The notes: generated by a model from the sequence alone, not told the origin. A DNA stretch of 38,020 nt from Chitinophagales bacterium (GCA_040877935.1 JBBDNB010000009.1:1-38020), one strand, 5' to 3'; positions 1 through 9,444 are shown, counted from the first letter of the stretch. Translations and numbers: made by a program.

Positions 1-2284
1 TCACTGCTGCCTCGCATACGCCTACATCCGCTGTTTGGGTGATGTCAGATGGACAAGTAATTGATGGATTCTCATCATCCGTGATCGTCACGTCAAAAGT
101 ACAAGTGGCTGTATTGCCGTGGATATCGGTTACGGTATAGGTTACCGTTGTTGTTCCAACCGGATAGGTATCGCTCGCATCAGCAGTACCATTGTAGTCA
201 TTGGTCACTGATTGTACGCCACAGTTGTCATCTGTTGAAGGGGCGGGAACTGTTACAGCTGCTTCACATACGCCTGCGTCTGCTGTTTGGGTAATATCCG
301 AAGGACAAGAAATAGTTGGGTTTTCATCGTCCGTGATCGTTACGTCAAAAGTACAAGTGGCTGTATTGCCGTGGATATCGGTTACGGTATAGGTTACCGT
401 TGTTGTTCCAACCGGATAGGTATCGCTCGCATCAGCAGTACCATTGTAGTCATTGGTCACTGATTGTACGCCACAGTTGTCATCTGTTGAAGGGGCGGGA
501 ACTGTTACAGCTGCTTCACATACGCCTGCGTCTGCTGTTTGGGTAATATCCGCTGGGCAAGAGATTGTTGGATCTTCGTTGTCTGTTACAGTCACAGTAA
601 TTGAGCAAGTCGTTTGCCCTCCATTTATAGTTGTGATTGTATAAACAACATTTGTATTTCCTACCGGGTAAAAATCACTTGCATCTGAAGTGTTGTTATA
701 ATCATTGGTGATGTTATCAATTCCAGCTCCGTCTCCCACAGCGGGGCCGGGCAATGTCACTTGTGCACCACACAAACCGGCATCATTGGTTTGATTAGCA
801 TCAGAAGGACATGTAATTACATAAACATAAACCGTAGCCTGGTCGCAATTGCCAGGATTGGCATCTTCACAAATTTCATAGGTCAACTGATATGTACCCG
901 CAGGCGTATTCGAAGCTACATCAACAGTTCCATCGGGGTTAAGAGTAAGGTTTCCACTTGGATCGGGTGTTAACTCTGTTAAATTTACATCGGCAGGATT
1001 TAACAGCTGGCCACCCAAACTGTCATTGTCAAATACATTCAAAACAGCAGTTGCTCCACTTAAACCATTAACAGGGCCAGCAGTATCATTCACTGCTACG
1101 ATATCAAGAGGTTCATTATATATTACAGCAGTATCCTCATCTTCATATGGATTGCCATTATAGATAGTAAAAACAGAAGCAATATTCTGGATTGAATCCA
1201 GATTCAAATCGCCTGAAGTAATAAAATAACTTTCTATTATTGTTGCACTGTTACCCACAGTAATTGTACTAATGGTGGAATCTAAACCTGTTAAAGGGTC
1301 AGTTACTTCAATATCGAACAGATCAACATTACCGGTATTGCTTACAACAATGGTATAGGTAATTTCCTCGTTGGCATGACTATAAGTAAAAGGATCAACA
1401 GATTTGCTGATACTTACACTTGGATCGGGACAGAATAAATTTCCCAAATCTACTTCCAAGATAGCAGAGGCTGTTGTTCCTTCAGCATCAGTAATAGTGA
1501 GTACTGCATCATATACATTGGTAGTGGAATTATAGATATGACATGGATTAGCCGCAGTAGATGACCCCCCATCACCAAAATCCCATGAATACGTATATGG
1601 CGGGGTTCCTCCAGATGTGAGTTCCTGAAAACATACTTCAGTAGTAGAAGAGGTAAACTCACCACAAGAGTAAGTGAAATTTGGTATCAAAACTGAAACC
1701 GGGGCAAAATTTCTAGCACATTTAGAAGGTGAATAATCCCCACATTGTGAAACATACCCTGCCCCCCCAGGATTAGAACATTGTGCGCCAGCAGAAGTTG
1801 ACCAAGCCACCCAGGTGTTTATCATTTCTATTTCCTGGCCATAAGTAAATGTGATGGGCCCTAAAAGCACTGCATCAAACTGGCCGGGAGACAAAACATC
1901 AAAAGAACAATCACTGATCAAAGTACTAAAACTACCATCAATATAAACTTCCGAACTTGTTCTTACAGCATATCTGTTGGTACCGGTTCCATTAATAAAG
2001 GTACCCCAAAGATATACATCCACTTGTTGTCCTGTGCTGAAAATCGGAAGTGGGTCACCATTTTGATCAGCCAGGTAAACACCTGCCATGTTTACATCAT
2101 TGGCAGTACAGGGATTACCCTGAATACCACAGGAGTTGTTTAAATAACACTCACCGGTCCAGGGATCATTACTGGCATTGTTAACCGCGCCAGGCTCACA
2201 GGTGCTTGATTGCGCAAAAACGCCTGTAGTGCTAAACAATAGCATAAAAAACCCGACAAGCAGGTTAATGTATTTCAGTTTCAT
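1..2284 (-). CDS. Secreted HYR/PKD repeat protein, 3' end outside window
   Basis: This reading frame starts at the ATG at 2284-2282 and stays open to the window edge, giving about 761 N-terminal residues. It opens with a clear signal peptide (MKLKYINLLVGFFMLLFS, then TTGVFAQ). A PKD-like motif SWDFGDGG sits near residue 232. A DUF11-like repeat (PSVSISKSVDPFTYSHANEE) covers about 283-360, and an Ig/cadherin-like segment (VLNVFDNDS) follows. From about residue 490 come HYR-type modules of 84 residues, each starting CPxDxxQTxDAGxC and containing NDYNGTADASDTYPVGTTTV. HYR, PKD and DUF11 modules are usual in large Bacteroidota adhesin-like exoproteins, so a surface or extracellular role is inferred. 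A T9SS sorting domain would be expected at the missing C-terminus but cannot be seen. The protein family is clear; the ligand is unknown. Confidence 0.9.
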   Translation of the reverse strand, partial: MKLKYINLLVGFFMLLFSTTGVFAQSSTCEPGAVNNASNDPWTGECYLNNSCGIQGNPCTANDVNMAGVYLADQNGDPLPIFSTGQQVDVYLWGTFINGTGTNRYAVRTSSEVYIDGSFSTLISDCSFDVLSPGQFDAVLLGPITFTYGQEIEMINTWVAWSTSAGAQCSNPGGAGYVSQCGDYSPSKCARNFAPVSVLIPNFTYSCGEFTSSTTEVCFQELTSGGTPPYTYSWDFGDGGSSTAANPCHIYNSTTNVYDAVLTITDAEGTTASAILEVDLGNLFCPDPSVSISKSVDPFTYSHANEEITYTIVVSNTGNVDLFDIEVTDPLTGLDSTISTITVGNSATIIESYFITSGDLNLDSIQNIASVFTIYNGNPYEDEDTAVIYNEPLDIVAVNDTAGPVNGLSGATAVLNVFDNDSLGGQLLNPADVNLTELTPDPSGNLTLNPDGTVDVASNTPAGTYQLTYEICEDANPGNCDQATVYVYVITCPSDANQTNDAGLCGAQVTLPGPAVGDGAGIDNITNDYNNTSDASDFYPVGNTNVVYTITTINGGQTTCSITVTVTDNEDPTISCPADITQTADAGVCEAAVTVPAPSTDDNCGVQSVTNDYNGTADASDTYPVGTTTVTYTVTDIHGNTATCTFDVTITDDENPTISCPSDITQTADAGVCEAAVTVPAPSTDDNCGVQSVTNDYNGTADASDTYPVGTTTVTYTVTDIHGNTATCTFDVTITDDENPSITCPSDITQTADVGVCEAAV
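91..552 (-). repeat. 252-bp tandem coding repeats (HYR modules)
   Basis: Bases 91-300 and 343-552 appear identical over about 210 bp at a spacing of exactly 252 bp, which is 84 codons or one HYR module. The roughly 42 bp between the identical blocks (301-342 against 49-90) has diverged. A third module at about 553-810 is homologous in protein but clearly different in DNA. The array probably continues to the left of the window. Confidence 0.9.
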
Positions 2285-2921
2285 ACTTTTTATTTTTGTA
2301 TTACTTTCAGCAAAACCACTTAGAAGGGATTGGCTTTCCTTAGAAGACACGTTAGTTATTTTCATATCTGATAGTTGGTGTAATGTGGAAATTAAGTTTA
2401 AGTAAAATTCTTATGGTTCAATCAGTTTTATACTACTTTATACGTAAAAAACAAAAAAAGATACCTCAAATTCATAGTTATTAGCTCAATTGAAATTTCG
2501 TCAATAAAATTAAATATCATTTAAGTCACTTAAAAAGTGTCCTCTTTATTTTTCGGGACACAAAGCTAATAATTAAAACTAATATTTCAAGGCAATGTAA
2601 TCTTGATAACTAAAAAAATCAAGTATTTCTTTCTAAGTAAAAATACCAGTAAGATTTTCCATACATTAAAATTACAAAAAAACTGTTAAAAAGCTTGTCA
2701 ATTAAGAGGTGATGAATGTTATCTTATTTTATTAACCCAAAAATAATTTAACTGCTCTTGGAAATAACAATAGAAATTTAACAATTCAATTGCTTTAAAA
2801 CTGTCTAAAGTTAATGCTTAAGTCCAATTGCTTATTATAATTTGAATTAAACTGAAAGCCGGAATATTTCGATTATACAAATGCTGAAAAACAATTTGAT
2901 ATGAACTGAAAAAATATTCAG
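2285..2921. other. AT-rich gap between the HYR gene and pckA
   Basis: About 640 bp without a credible gene; the short open frames here have no recognisable composition or motif. It is the 5' region of the HYR-protein gene and carries one candidate promoter (2561-2590). No other repeat or RNA structure was seen. Confidence 0.6.
2561..2590 (-). promoter_or_regulatory. Candidate promoter of the HYR-protein gene
   Basis: On the minus strand, 2568-2561 reads TAGCTTTG, which matches the Bacteroidetes -7 box TAnnTTTG. A TTG at 2590-2588 lies 19 nt further upstream, where the -33 element is expected. It would give a 5' leader of about 270 nt. Predicted from the consensus only. Confidence 0.35.
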
Positions 2922-2950
2922 CAATAAAAAACCCCGGAAAAATCCGGGGT
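2922..2950 (-). terminator. Rho-independent terminator of pckA
   Basis: The hairpin has arms ACCCCGGA (2931-2938) and TCCGGGGT (2943-2950) with a 4-nt loop. On the minus strand it is followed by a T-run (the complement of 2924-2930). It lies 27 bp past the pckA stop. Confidence 0.9.
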
Positions 2951-2977
2951 CAATATGTTGTATGTTTAAATTTAATA

Positions 2978-4591
2978 TCAAATTCCAACAGAAGGTTTTG
3001 GTAAAGCTTTTAAAATTTCTTCACTGGCTTCTGATTCAAATTTTTCAAAGTTTTTATTGAATTTTTCCGCAAGTACGTTTGCCTTTTTATCATATGCCTC
3101 TTTATCAGACCATGTATCACGTGGGTTTAATACTTCTGCAGGAACACCGGGAAAAGTCAATGGCACTTCAACACCAAATACAGGGTGTGCTTTATACTCC
3201 ACTCCATTCAAACCACCATTCAATGCTGCTGTAATCATGGCACGGGTATATTTCAACTTCATTCTTCTACCAACACCATAGGGGCCGCCTGTCCAGCCGG
3301 TATTCACCAGCCACACATTCACTTTGTTCTCTTTCATTTTCCTGCCCAGCATTTCTGCATATTTGGTGGGGTGCAATGGCAAAAATGGCGCGCCAAAACA
3401 GGCTGAAAAAGTGGCCTGAGGTTCTGTTACTCCTTCTTCAGTTCCGGCAACTTTAGCTGTATAGCCCGAAATAAAATGAAACATAGCCTGCCCCGGAGTT
3501 AATTTAGAGATCGGAGGCAAAACGCCAAAGGCATCAGCAGTCAGGAAGAATATGTTTTTGGGAATTCCACCTTTGGATGGCTCCACAGCATTGTAAATAT
3601 GGTGTATAGGATAAGACACCCTGGTATTTTCTGTAATGCTGGTGTCTTCATAGTTTACAGTTCGCGTACCTTCAAAAAACTTTACATTCTCAAGGATAGC
3701 TCCAAATTTTATAGCTCCGTAAATTTCAGGTTCTTTTTCAGCGCTAAGGTCAATACATTTTGCGTAGCATCCTCCTTCAAAGTTGAATACCGCATCTTCA
3801 GACCAACCATGTTCATCATCGCCTATCAATTCCCTTCTGGGATCGGCAGAAAGTGTTGTTTTTCCGGTACCGGACAATCCAAAAAACACCGCTACATCAC
3901 CCTTCTCCCCAATATTTGAGGAACAGTGCATAGCAAGCACATTGTGTTCAAAAGGCAAAATAAAGTTCAATACCGAGAAAATGCCTTTTTTGATCTCACC
4001 GGTATAAGCCGTTCCGCCAATAATCACTGTTTTCTTGGTAAAATTAATGATGGCAAAATTGTGCTGTCTTGTTGCGTCTTCTTCAGCATCTGCCATAAAA
4101 CCCGGTGCGGCTATCACATGCCAATCCGGTTCCGCCTTTTTGATCTCTTCGCGTGAAGGGCGCAAAAACATATTCGATGCAAACATATTCTGCCAGGGGA
4201 ATTCAGTGACCACCCGGATATTCAAGCGGTATTTGTCATCGGCACAAGCATACGCATCTCTTACATACAACTCTTTGTCATCAAAGTATGCCGTTACTTT
4301 TTTGTAAAGGCGATCAAATTTATCCGGGTCAAAAGGCAGGTTTACTGCGCCCCAATCAACTGCTGATTCCGTATAATCGTCTTTTACAATAAAACGATCT
4401 TTCGGAGATCTTCCGGTGAATTCACCAGTGTTGACTACCAGTGCACCGGTATCATTCAATACACCAAGATTTTTACCCAGCGTATGTTCTGTCAGCTCTG
4501 CCGGGGTTAAATTCCAATAGGCCTTCTTCGCTTTTCCCAATCCAAGATCTTCTAGTTTCGCTGCGGGATTTTTGAGCCCTGCTTCTACCAT
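2978..4591 (-). CDS. pckA: Phosphoenolpyruvate carboxykinase (ATP)
   Basis: ATP-dependent PEP carboxykinase (EC 4.1.1.49) converts oxaloacetate and ATP to PEP, CO2 and ADP in gluconeogenesis; it is cytosolic. At 537 residues it is of normal family length. Visible motifs are the P-loop GLSGTGKTT at residues 238-246 (Lys244), the metal-binding kinase-2 motif LIGDDEHGW (255-263), the TGRSPKDRF substrate motif near the N-terminus, and the conserved NTGWTGGPYGVGRRM and EPQATFSACFGAPFLPLHP blocks. The ATG at 4591 follows a -7 promoter box by 26 bp, and a strong terminator follows the stop, so this is a single-gene transcript. No active-site residue looks missing. Confidence 0.98.
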   Translation of the reverse strand: MVEAGLKNPAAKLEDLGLGKAKKAYWNLTPAELTEHTLGKNLGVLNDTGALVVNTGEFTGRSPKDRFIVKDDYTESAVDWGAVNLPFDPDKFDRLYKKVTAYFDDKELYVRDAYACADDKYRLNIRVVTEFPWQNMFASNMFLRPSREEIKKAEPDWHVIAAPGFMADAEEDATRQHNFAIINFTKKTVIIGGTAYTGEIKKGIFSVLNFILPFEHNVLAMHCSSNIGEKGDVAVFFGLSGTGKTTLSADPRRELIGDDEHGWSEDAVFNFEGGCYAKCIDLSAEKEPEIYGAIKFGAILENVKFFEGTRTVNYEDTSITENTRVSYPIHHIYNAVEPSKGGIPKNIFFLTADAFGVLPPISKLTPGQAMFHFISGYTAKVAGTEEGVTEPQATFSACFGAPFLPLHPTKYAEMLGRKMKENKVNVWLVNTGWTGGPYGVGRRMKLKYTRAMITAALNGGLNGVEYKAHPVFGVEVPLTFPGVPAEVLNPRDTWSDKEAYDKKANVLAEKFNKNFEKFESEASEEILKALPKPSVGI

Positions 4592-4617
4592 GACTGCTTT
4601 TTTTGATTATAAGGTGT

Positions 4618-4625
4618 CAAAGTTA
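4618..4625 (-). promoter_or_regulatory. -7 promoter box of pckA
   Basis: The minus strand reads TAACTTTG, a perfect TAnnTTTG, 26 bp upstream of the pckA ATG. No clear -33 TTG was found at the usual distance. Confidence 0.5.
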
Positions 4626-4818
4626 AATAAATTTCCCCATGCCCTATTAACCTGAGTTCGATAATTATTTAAAAGCTCAGAAATTTATTAAAATGCAACC
4701 TGCCAGAGGCAAAGACAAGTAAGAAAGAAACATTTGTGAATATCTATCGGGAAAAACCGCATACCCGCTCGAACGCTTCCATTCGGACGGGGATACAACG
4801 CTGTATATTGGGTTTTAT

Positions 4819-4941
4819 GGATTATTTAATGCCAGAAAACAGCAATCTTCTTTCTGGAAATATCTCAAAATAGCCCGCTATTATATCAATATTTCCAGTC
4901 GAATCTCACTATTTTCAGGCATTCTGAGCCCTAAATAATTT
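4819..4941. repeat. Long imperfect inverted repeat in the pckA-dprA gap
   Basis: The 495-bp gap between dprA and pckA has no gene but contains a long interrupted hairpin. Arms pair in order: ATTATTTA (4821-4828) with TAAATAAT (4932-4939), ATGCCAGAAAACAG (4829-4842) with CTATTTTCAGGCAT (4909-4922, two mismatches), TCTGGAAATAT (4853-4863) with ATATTTCCAG (about 4890-4899), and a central AATAG/CTATT. Several bulges interrupt the pairing. It could be a degenerate MITE-like element, a REP-type intergenic repeat or a structured RNA; nothing decides between these. The rest of the gap shows nothing recognisable. Confidence 0.6.
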
Positions 4942-5086
4942 CAAAACTCAGATTATATTAAAACTTAACAACTAATAAATGCTTTTTTAAAAGCAGGAAA
5001 TATTGTTGAAGTTTTATTTTTGGGGAATAGCTACACCTGAACCTTCTTTCAAAGAATTTCCAGATTTATAAATCGGATTCAATTTT

Positions 5087-6184
5087 TTAACTCAACTTGT
5101 AGATTTTGCCCGGCAATTGGGTGATCAAACCTTTGAATTCGAGTTCAAGCAACATTCCTGCTAAAAAACTATTGCTGTAGCCAGATTTTATGCTCAATTG
5201 ATCAATGGGTATTTCTGCATTTTCTTTCAGCAAATCAATTACTTTAAGTTCTTCATTTTTCAAATCAAGCGGCAATTCATACTGCGCATTTTTTTGCATA
5301 CCCTTTATGTCCTGCCAGGCCATCTGCTCGGGAAATTTTGCCGGATCATCCAATATCTGGGCCTTCAAAATTTTTATCAGGTAATTACAGCCCTGCGAAT
5401 TTTCCTGATCGTAATTCCCGGGGACTGCAAAAACATCCCTGTTACAACTGAAAGCTATTTCAGCCGTAATCATTGAGCCGCCTTTCTTTTTGGTCTCAAC
5501 AACAATTAATGCATCCAACATTCCGGCCACAATTCGATTGCGCTTGGGAAAATTCTCCTTTTCAAATTTAGAATCCGACATAAATTCGGTAAGTAAGCCG
5601 CCCTGATTGGTCATTTTTGCGGCAATATTCCTGTGCACCGAGGGGTAAATCGTATGCAAGCCATGCCCCAGAACTGCCACTGTATCCAATTCCTTATCCA
5701 ATGCAGCAGTATGCGCGGCAATATCAATTCCATAGGCCAAACCACTTATCACAAGGGGCTTATAAGGTGCAATGGCCTCTATAATTTCGCGCACCGCTTT
5801 TTTGCCATAATTGGTGGCATTGCGTGTACCCACAATTCCAATAACCTTTCTGTTATTCAAATCTGTATTGCCTTTGTAAAACAGCACAAGGGGATGGTCG
5901 TAGGTGTTTTTTAAACGATACGGAAAAGCCTTGTCCAAATAGGAAATGAGCTGGACATTATTTTTCTCCGCCCACTCAACTTCCTGATGGGCTCTTTCTA
6001 TGGCTTCCCCGATAACTCCCTTTTCAGCTTTTTTTAATTTCGGGATCAGTTGGATCAAGTCATTTTGATTTTCAAAAACCTGGTCAACCCCACCGAAATG
6101 CGCCATAATATTGCGCGCCTTCACCGGGCCTATTCCGGGCAAAAGACCTAAAGCGATCAGGTATTTTAATTCTTCTTTACTCAA
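5087..6184 (-). CDS. dprA: DNA-processing protein DprA
   Basis: DprA (Smf) binds incoming single-stranded DNA and loads RecA during natural transformation. The 365 residues contain an N-terminal helix-hairpin-helix region (LLPGIGPVKARNIMAHFGG, about 14-32) and the Rossmann-like core with GIVGTRNATNYG (116-127), SGLAYGID (147-154), FPKRNRI (212-218) and GGSMITAEIA (235-244). The C-terminal winged helix (about 305-365) ends LPGKIYKLS. No in-frame ATG fits the family N-terminus; the start is taken as TTG at 6184-6182, and no in-frame ATG was found in the codons read upstream. The gene is divergent from the M1 peptidase gene, with 35 bp between their starts. Confidence 0.95.
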   Translation of the reverse strand: MSKEELKYLIALGLLPGIGPVKARNIMAHFGGVDQVFENQNDLIQLIPKLKKAEKGVIGEAIERAHQEVEWAEKNNVQLISYLDKAFPYRLKNTYDHPLVLFYKGNTDLNNRKVIGIVGTRNATNYGKKAVREIIEAIAPYKPLVISGLAYGIDIAAHTAALDKELDTVAVLGHGLHTIYPSVHRNIAAKMTNQGGLLTEFMSDSKFEKENFPKRNRIVAGMLDALIVVETKKKGGSMITAEIAFSCNRDVFAVPGNYDQENSQGCNYLIKILKAQILDDPAKFPEQMAWQDIKGMQKNAQYELPLDLKNEELKVIDLLKENAEIPIDQLSIKSGYSNSFLAGMLLELEFKGLITQLPGKIYKLS

Positions 6185-6189
6185 TTGCC

Positions 6190-6197
6190 TATTTTTG
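6190..6197 (+). promoter_or_regulatory. -7 promoter box of the M1 peptidase gene
   Basis: TATTTTTG matches TAnnTTTG and lies 22 bp upstream of the ATG at 6220, inside the 35-bp divergent gap with dprA. No clear -33 element was seen. Confidence 0.45.
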
Positions 6198-6219
6198 CGA
6201 TAGAAATAATAATCAAAGG

Positions 6220-9200
6220 ATGAAAATAATAAATATGCGCTTTATCAGCTTGTTTGCCTTATTGTTAATTTTTCAAGGAGTAAATGCCCAGCACAACCCA
6301 TTGCAACCGCCCAATACCTACCAAAACCCGGACAATCCCTGGTACTGGAAAAACAAAAAACCGCATGAGGGCTACTGGCAACAGGATGTGCGTTACGAAA
6401 TCGATGCCTACATCAATGACCAAACTAATATTCTGGATGCCACTCAAAAATTGACCTATTGGAACAATTCGCCAGACACCTTACATGAAGTATTTTTCAT
6501 TCTCTACCAGGAAGCCTTTCAGCCGGAATCTTATTACCACAAGCTTTACCAAGCCAATGGCAGGAAAGTAAAATTCGGGGAATACGAAGCCGAAGGCCTG
6601 GGCACGGAAATCGAAAAAATGGAGCAAAATGGAAAGGCGCTGGAAATAGAACAGGAAAGCACCGTTTTGCGCATCAAACTGGCCGAGCCAATTTTACCCG
6701 GTGGCAGCACAAGCTTTGACATAGCATTCAAAACCTATTTTGACTACGGCAGCATTCGCAGGAGAATGAAGCAGTTCGAGCATTTTGGCAACAAACATTA
6801 CAATGGCGTGCATTGGTATCCGAAAATTGCAGTATATGACAAAAAATTTGGCTGGCAGACCGATCAGCATTTAGGTCGCGAGTTTTATTCCAATTTCGGG
6901 ACTTTTGAAGTAAGCCTGAATTTCCCATCTAATTACATAGTAGAAGCTACCGGAAACTTGCTCAATCGAGAAGAAATGTTGCCCGATTCGCTGCGCCAAA
7001 AACTGGACATCTCCAATTTCAAGGACAAGCCCTGGAATGAAAAACCTTCGGTAATCATACCCTATGATTCCACGGAAAGGAAAATCTGGAAATTCCATGC
7101 AGAGAACGTGCACAATTTCGCCTTTACGGCCGATCCGAGTTATCGCATTGGCACCGCCTATTGGAATGATATAGAATGCGTGGCATTGGTAATGGAGCAG
7201 CACGCTTCCGGCTGGCAGAATGTTGCCCAACTCACGGCAGATATTGTACAGATTTACTCCGAGGATTTTGGCATGTATGCCTATCCCAAGATGGTGGTGG
7301 CCGATGCCGAAGATGGTATGGAATATCCCATGCTGACGCTTTGCGGAGGAAAAGATCCCAGCAATAGAGGGTTGATTGCCCACGAGATCGGGCACAATTG
7401 GTTTTATGGGATGCTCGGCTCCAATGAAACCTATCGAGCTGCTTTGGACGAAGGTTTTACCCAATTTCTCACGGCATGGGCATTGGAAAAATTAGACGGT
7501 AAAAACCGCAAACATTATCCCTATGAAGGCTATTCCGCCCGCTTTAAGGATTCGCTGGAAAATCGTGAAGTCAGGGTGTATTATGGCTATCTGGCAGATG
7601 CGATTCGCCATCAGGATGCTCATTTGAATACGCACTCGGATGGATTTCACGGAGCCATTCGTCATGGTGGCGGATACCGGCATGTGTATTACAAAACGGC
7701 AGCCATGCTCTACAATTTGCAATATGTACTTGGAGATTCCCTTTTTCAAAAGGCCATTCAAAATTACGTAAGCACTTGGTCCATTGCCCATCCTTATTTT
7801 GATGATATGCGACAGGCTTTTAAAGATGGTGCCGGGGGCGTGGATCTCAATTGGTTTTTTGATCAGTGGCTGGAAACGGATAAACGCGTGGATTATGCCA
7901 TTAAGAAAGTGAAGAAAACCGGGAAAACGGATTCGGGCTATACCTATGATATTACCATCAAAAGAAAAGAACGGCAACAACAGCCCATCGATTTGCTATT
8001 GACTACAAAAGAAGGCGACTCCGTAAAATATTATATTCCCAATACTTGGTTTGAAAAAGAAACCGATGCCAAAACGCTGGATCGCTGGATTGGTTGGGAC
8101 AAATTGCAAAAAACCTATACGGCCGAAGTGGAAGTGCCGGGCAAATTGAAAAACGCCATTATTGACCCGAGTTACCGTTTGGCGGATATTTACCGACCGG
8201 ACAATACTATTCGCGGCAAAGTGGATTTCCGATTGGATGGCTTTGTGAGGCAATGGCTGCCCACGCGCAAAAAATACACGATGTACATGCGCCCCGATCT
8301 CTGGTGGAATGCCTACGATGGCTTGAGACCAGGACTGGTTTGGAGCGGGCATTATATGCGCTATAAGCACAAGTTTGAACTGGGTATTTGGGGCGGAACA
8401 GGATTGTTGCAGGGCAGCAGTTCCCGCTTTTTCTACCCCGAGGGCAAAACCAAAAAATTCGACAAAATCAATTACCGCTTTCGCTACAGCACGGGACTAA
8501 ACAAGCGCATCAAAGGCGGTGAGATTTCCGTATGGTCGCAATATTTGGAAGGACTGGAAGCTTATGAGCTGAAATTTGGGCAGAATTTCCCGAGCAATTT
8601 CAGCTATGCCATTTCCGTGCGCTCTCTCAATCGTCCGAGGGCTGAAAAGTTGAATTACCTGCATTATCCCAATGAATGGATTGCCGAAAAGCTGAACAAT
8701 TCGCTGAATCTTGAGCTGGGCTATCATTATAAAAAAGGAAAGGTGAAAGGCGATCTGTCGCTGTACATCCGCAGCAGTGCGCTGTTCAGCGATTTCGATT
8801 ACCACTACGCTGCCTTTGAATCAAAACAGGAAACCGATCTATGGCGCTTTGAACTGCGCAGCCGATTGTACGGCAGAATAGGAACGGGCAGCAATCCCGC
8901 ACCGGAATCGATGTTGTTTGCCGCAGGTGCCAATAATGAGGAAATGATGGACAATGCTTTCACCCGCAGCCAGGGCTATTTCCCGCCTTCTTGGTCGGGC
9001 TTTGGCGCTGAGACTTCTCCCTTTCATGCCGGGGGTGGATTGAACTTGCGGGGCTATGCCAACTATCTGATTACCGAGGAACATGATGGGAATACTTATC
9101 TAGCCTATAAAGGACAATCAGGTGCGGCCATCAACCTGGAGCTGGATTTTGACAATATCATCAACTGGCGACCCAAACGCTGGAACAAATACATCCATAT

Positions 9201-9444
9201 CGATACCTATCTTTTTGCCGATGGGGGCATCCTGCACTACAATGCCGGAGGGGAAAATGAATTTGCCCAGCCTCGCATGGATGCCGGAGCAGGAACGGTA
9301 TTGACCATAAAGCGCTTTGGTCCATTGGAAACTATCAAGCCCCTGAGCATCCGCTTTGATGTGCCCTTTTACCTTAGCCATGCCCCTGCCCTGGAAGACA
9401 ATGTGCAGTTTCGGTTTGTGGTGGGTGTGAGTAGGAGTTTTTAG
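6220..9444 (+). CDS. M1-family metallopeptidase fused to an Omp85-like beta-barrel
   Basis: A predicted zinc aminopeptidase-type enzyme of family M1 (gluzincin). A signal peptide (MRFISLFALLLIFQGVNAQ) starts at residue 6; translation may begin at 6220 or at the second ATG at 6235. The zinc site is HEIGH (His388, His392) with Glu411 exactly at the HEXXH-X18-E spacing, in ALDEGFTQFL. The exopeptidase motif GxMEN is replaced by GMEYP (366-370). M1 domains end near residue 650. From about 670 to 1074 the sequence alternates as in outer-membrane strands, carries GGGLNLRGY (Arg944) like the Omp85 VRGF/Y motif, has the sequence FADGG, and ends in SRSF with terminal Phe. I infer a periplasmic or surface protease domain tethered to an outer-membrane barrel. 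The peptidase call is firm; the barrel call is from sequence pattern only. Confidence 0.9.
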   Translation: MKIINMRFISLFALLLIFQGVNAQHNPLQPPNTYQNPDNPWYWKNKKPHEGYWQQDVRYEIDAYINDQTNILDATQKLTYWNNSPDTLHEVFFILYQEAFQPESYYHKLYQANGRKVKFGEYEAEGLGTEIEKMEQNGKALEIEQESTVLRIKLAEPILPGGSTSFDIAFKTYFDYGSIRRRMKQFEHFGNKHYNGVHWYPKIAVYDKKFGWQTDQHLGREFYSNFGTFEVSLNFPSNYIVEATGNLLNREEMLPDSLRQKLDISNFKDKPWNEKPSVIIPYDSTERKIWKFHAENVHNFAFTADPSYRIGTAYWNDIECVALVMEQHASGWQNVAQLTADIVQIYSEDFGMYAYPKMVVADAEDGMEYPMLTLCGGKDPSNRGLIAHEIGHNWFYGMLGSNETYRAALDEGFTQFLTAWALEKLDGKNRKHYPYEGYSARFKDSLENREVRVYYGYLADAIRHQDAHLNTHSDGFHGAIRHGGGYRHVYYKTAAMLYNLQYVLGDSLFQKAIQNYVSTWSIAHPYFDDMRQAFKDGAGGVDLNWFFDQWLETDKRVDYAIKKVKKTGKTDSGYTYDITIKRKERQQQPIDLLLTTKEGDSVKYYIPNTWFEKETDAKTLDRWIGWDKLQKTYTAEVEVPGKLKNAIIDPSYRLADIYRPDNTIRGKVDFRLDGFVRQWLPTRKKYTMYMRPDLWWNAYDGLRPGLVWSGHYMRYKHKFELGIWGGTGLLQGSSSRFFYPEGKTKKFDKINYRFRYSTGLNKRIKGGEISVWSQYLEGLEAYELKFGQNFPSNFSYAISVRSLNRPRAEKLNYLHYPNEWIAEKLNNSLNLELGYHYKKGKVKGDLSLYIRSSALFSDFDYHYAAFESKQETDLWRFELRSRLYGRIGTGSNPAPESMLFAAGANNEEMMDNAFTRSQGYFPPSWSGFGAETSPFHAGGGLNLRGYANYLITEEHDGNTYLAYKGQSGAAINLELDFDNIINWRPKRWNKYIHIDTYLFADGGILHYNAGGENEFAQPRMDAGAGTVLTIKRFGPLETIKPLSIRFDVPFYLSHAPALEDNVQFRFVVGVSRSF

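Noticed and set aside
1-560. Regularly spaced repeats resembling an array
   Set aside because: The 252-bp period equals 84 codons and the repeats read through as HYR protein modules; there are no short direct repeats with unique spacers, so it is not CRISPR.
2178-2405. 75-codon plus-strand open frame over the 5' end of the HYR gene
   Set aside because: It overlaps the signal peptide codons of the HYR protein antisense and shows no recognisable protein pattern.
3599-4307. Several plus-strand open frames across pckA
   Set aside because: They mirror the highly conserved pckA reading frame and overlap each other in different frames.
6871-7464. Open frame of 197 codons on the minus strand inside the M1 gene
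   Set aside because: It lies wholly within a firmly identified coding sequence, shows no recognisable motif, and is explained by the codon use of the M1 gene on the opposite strand.
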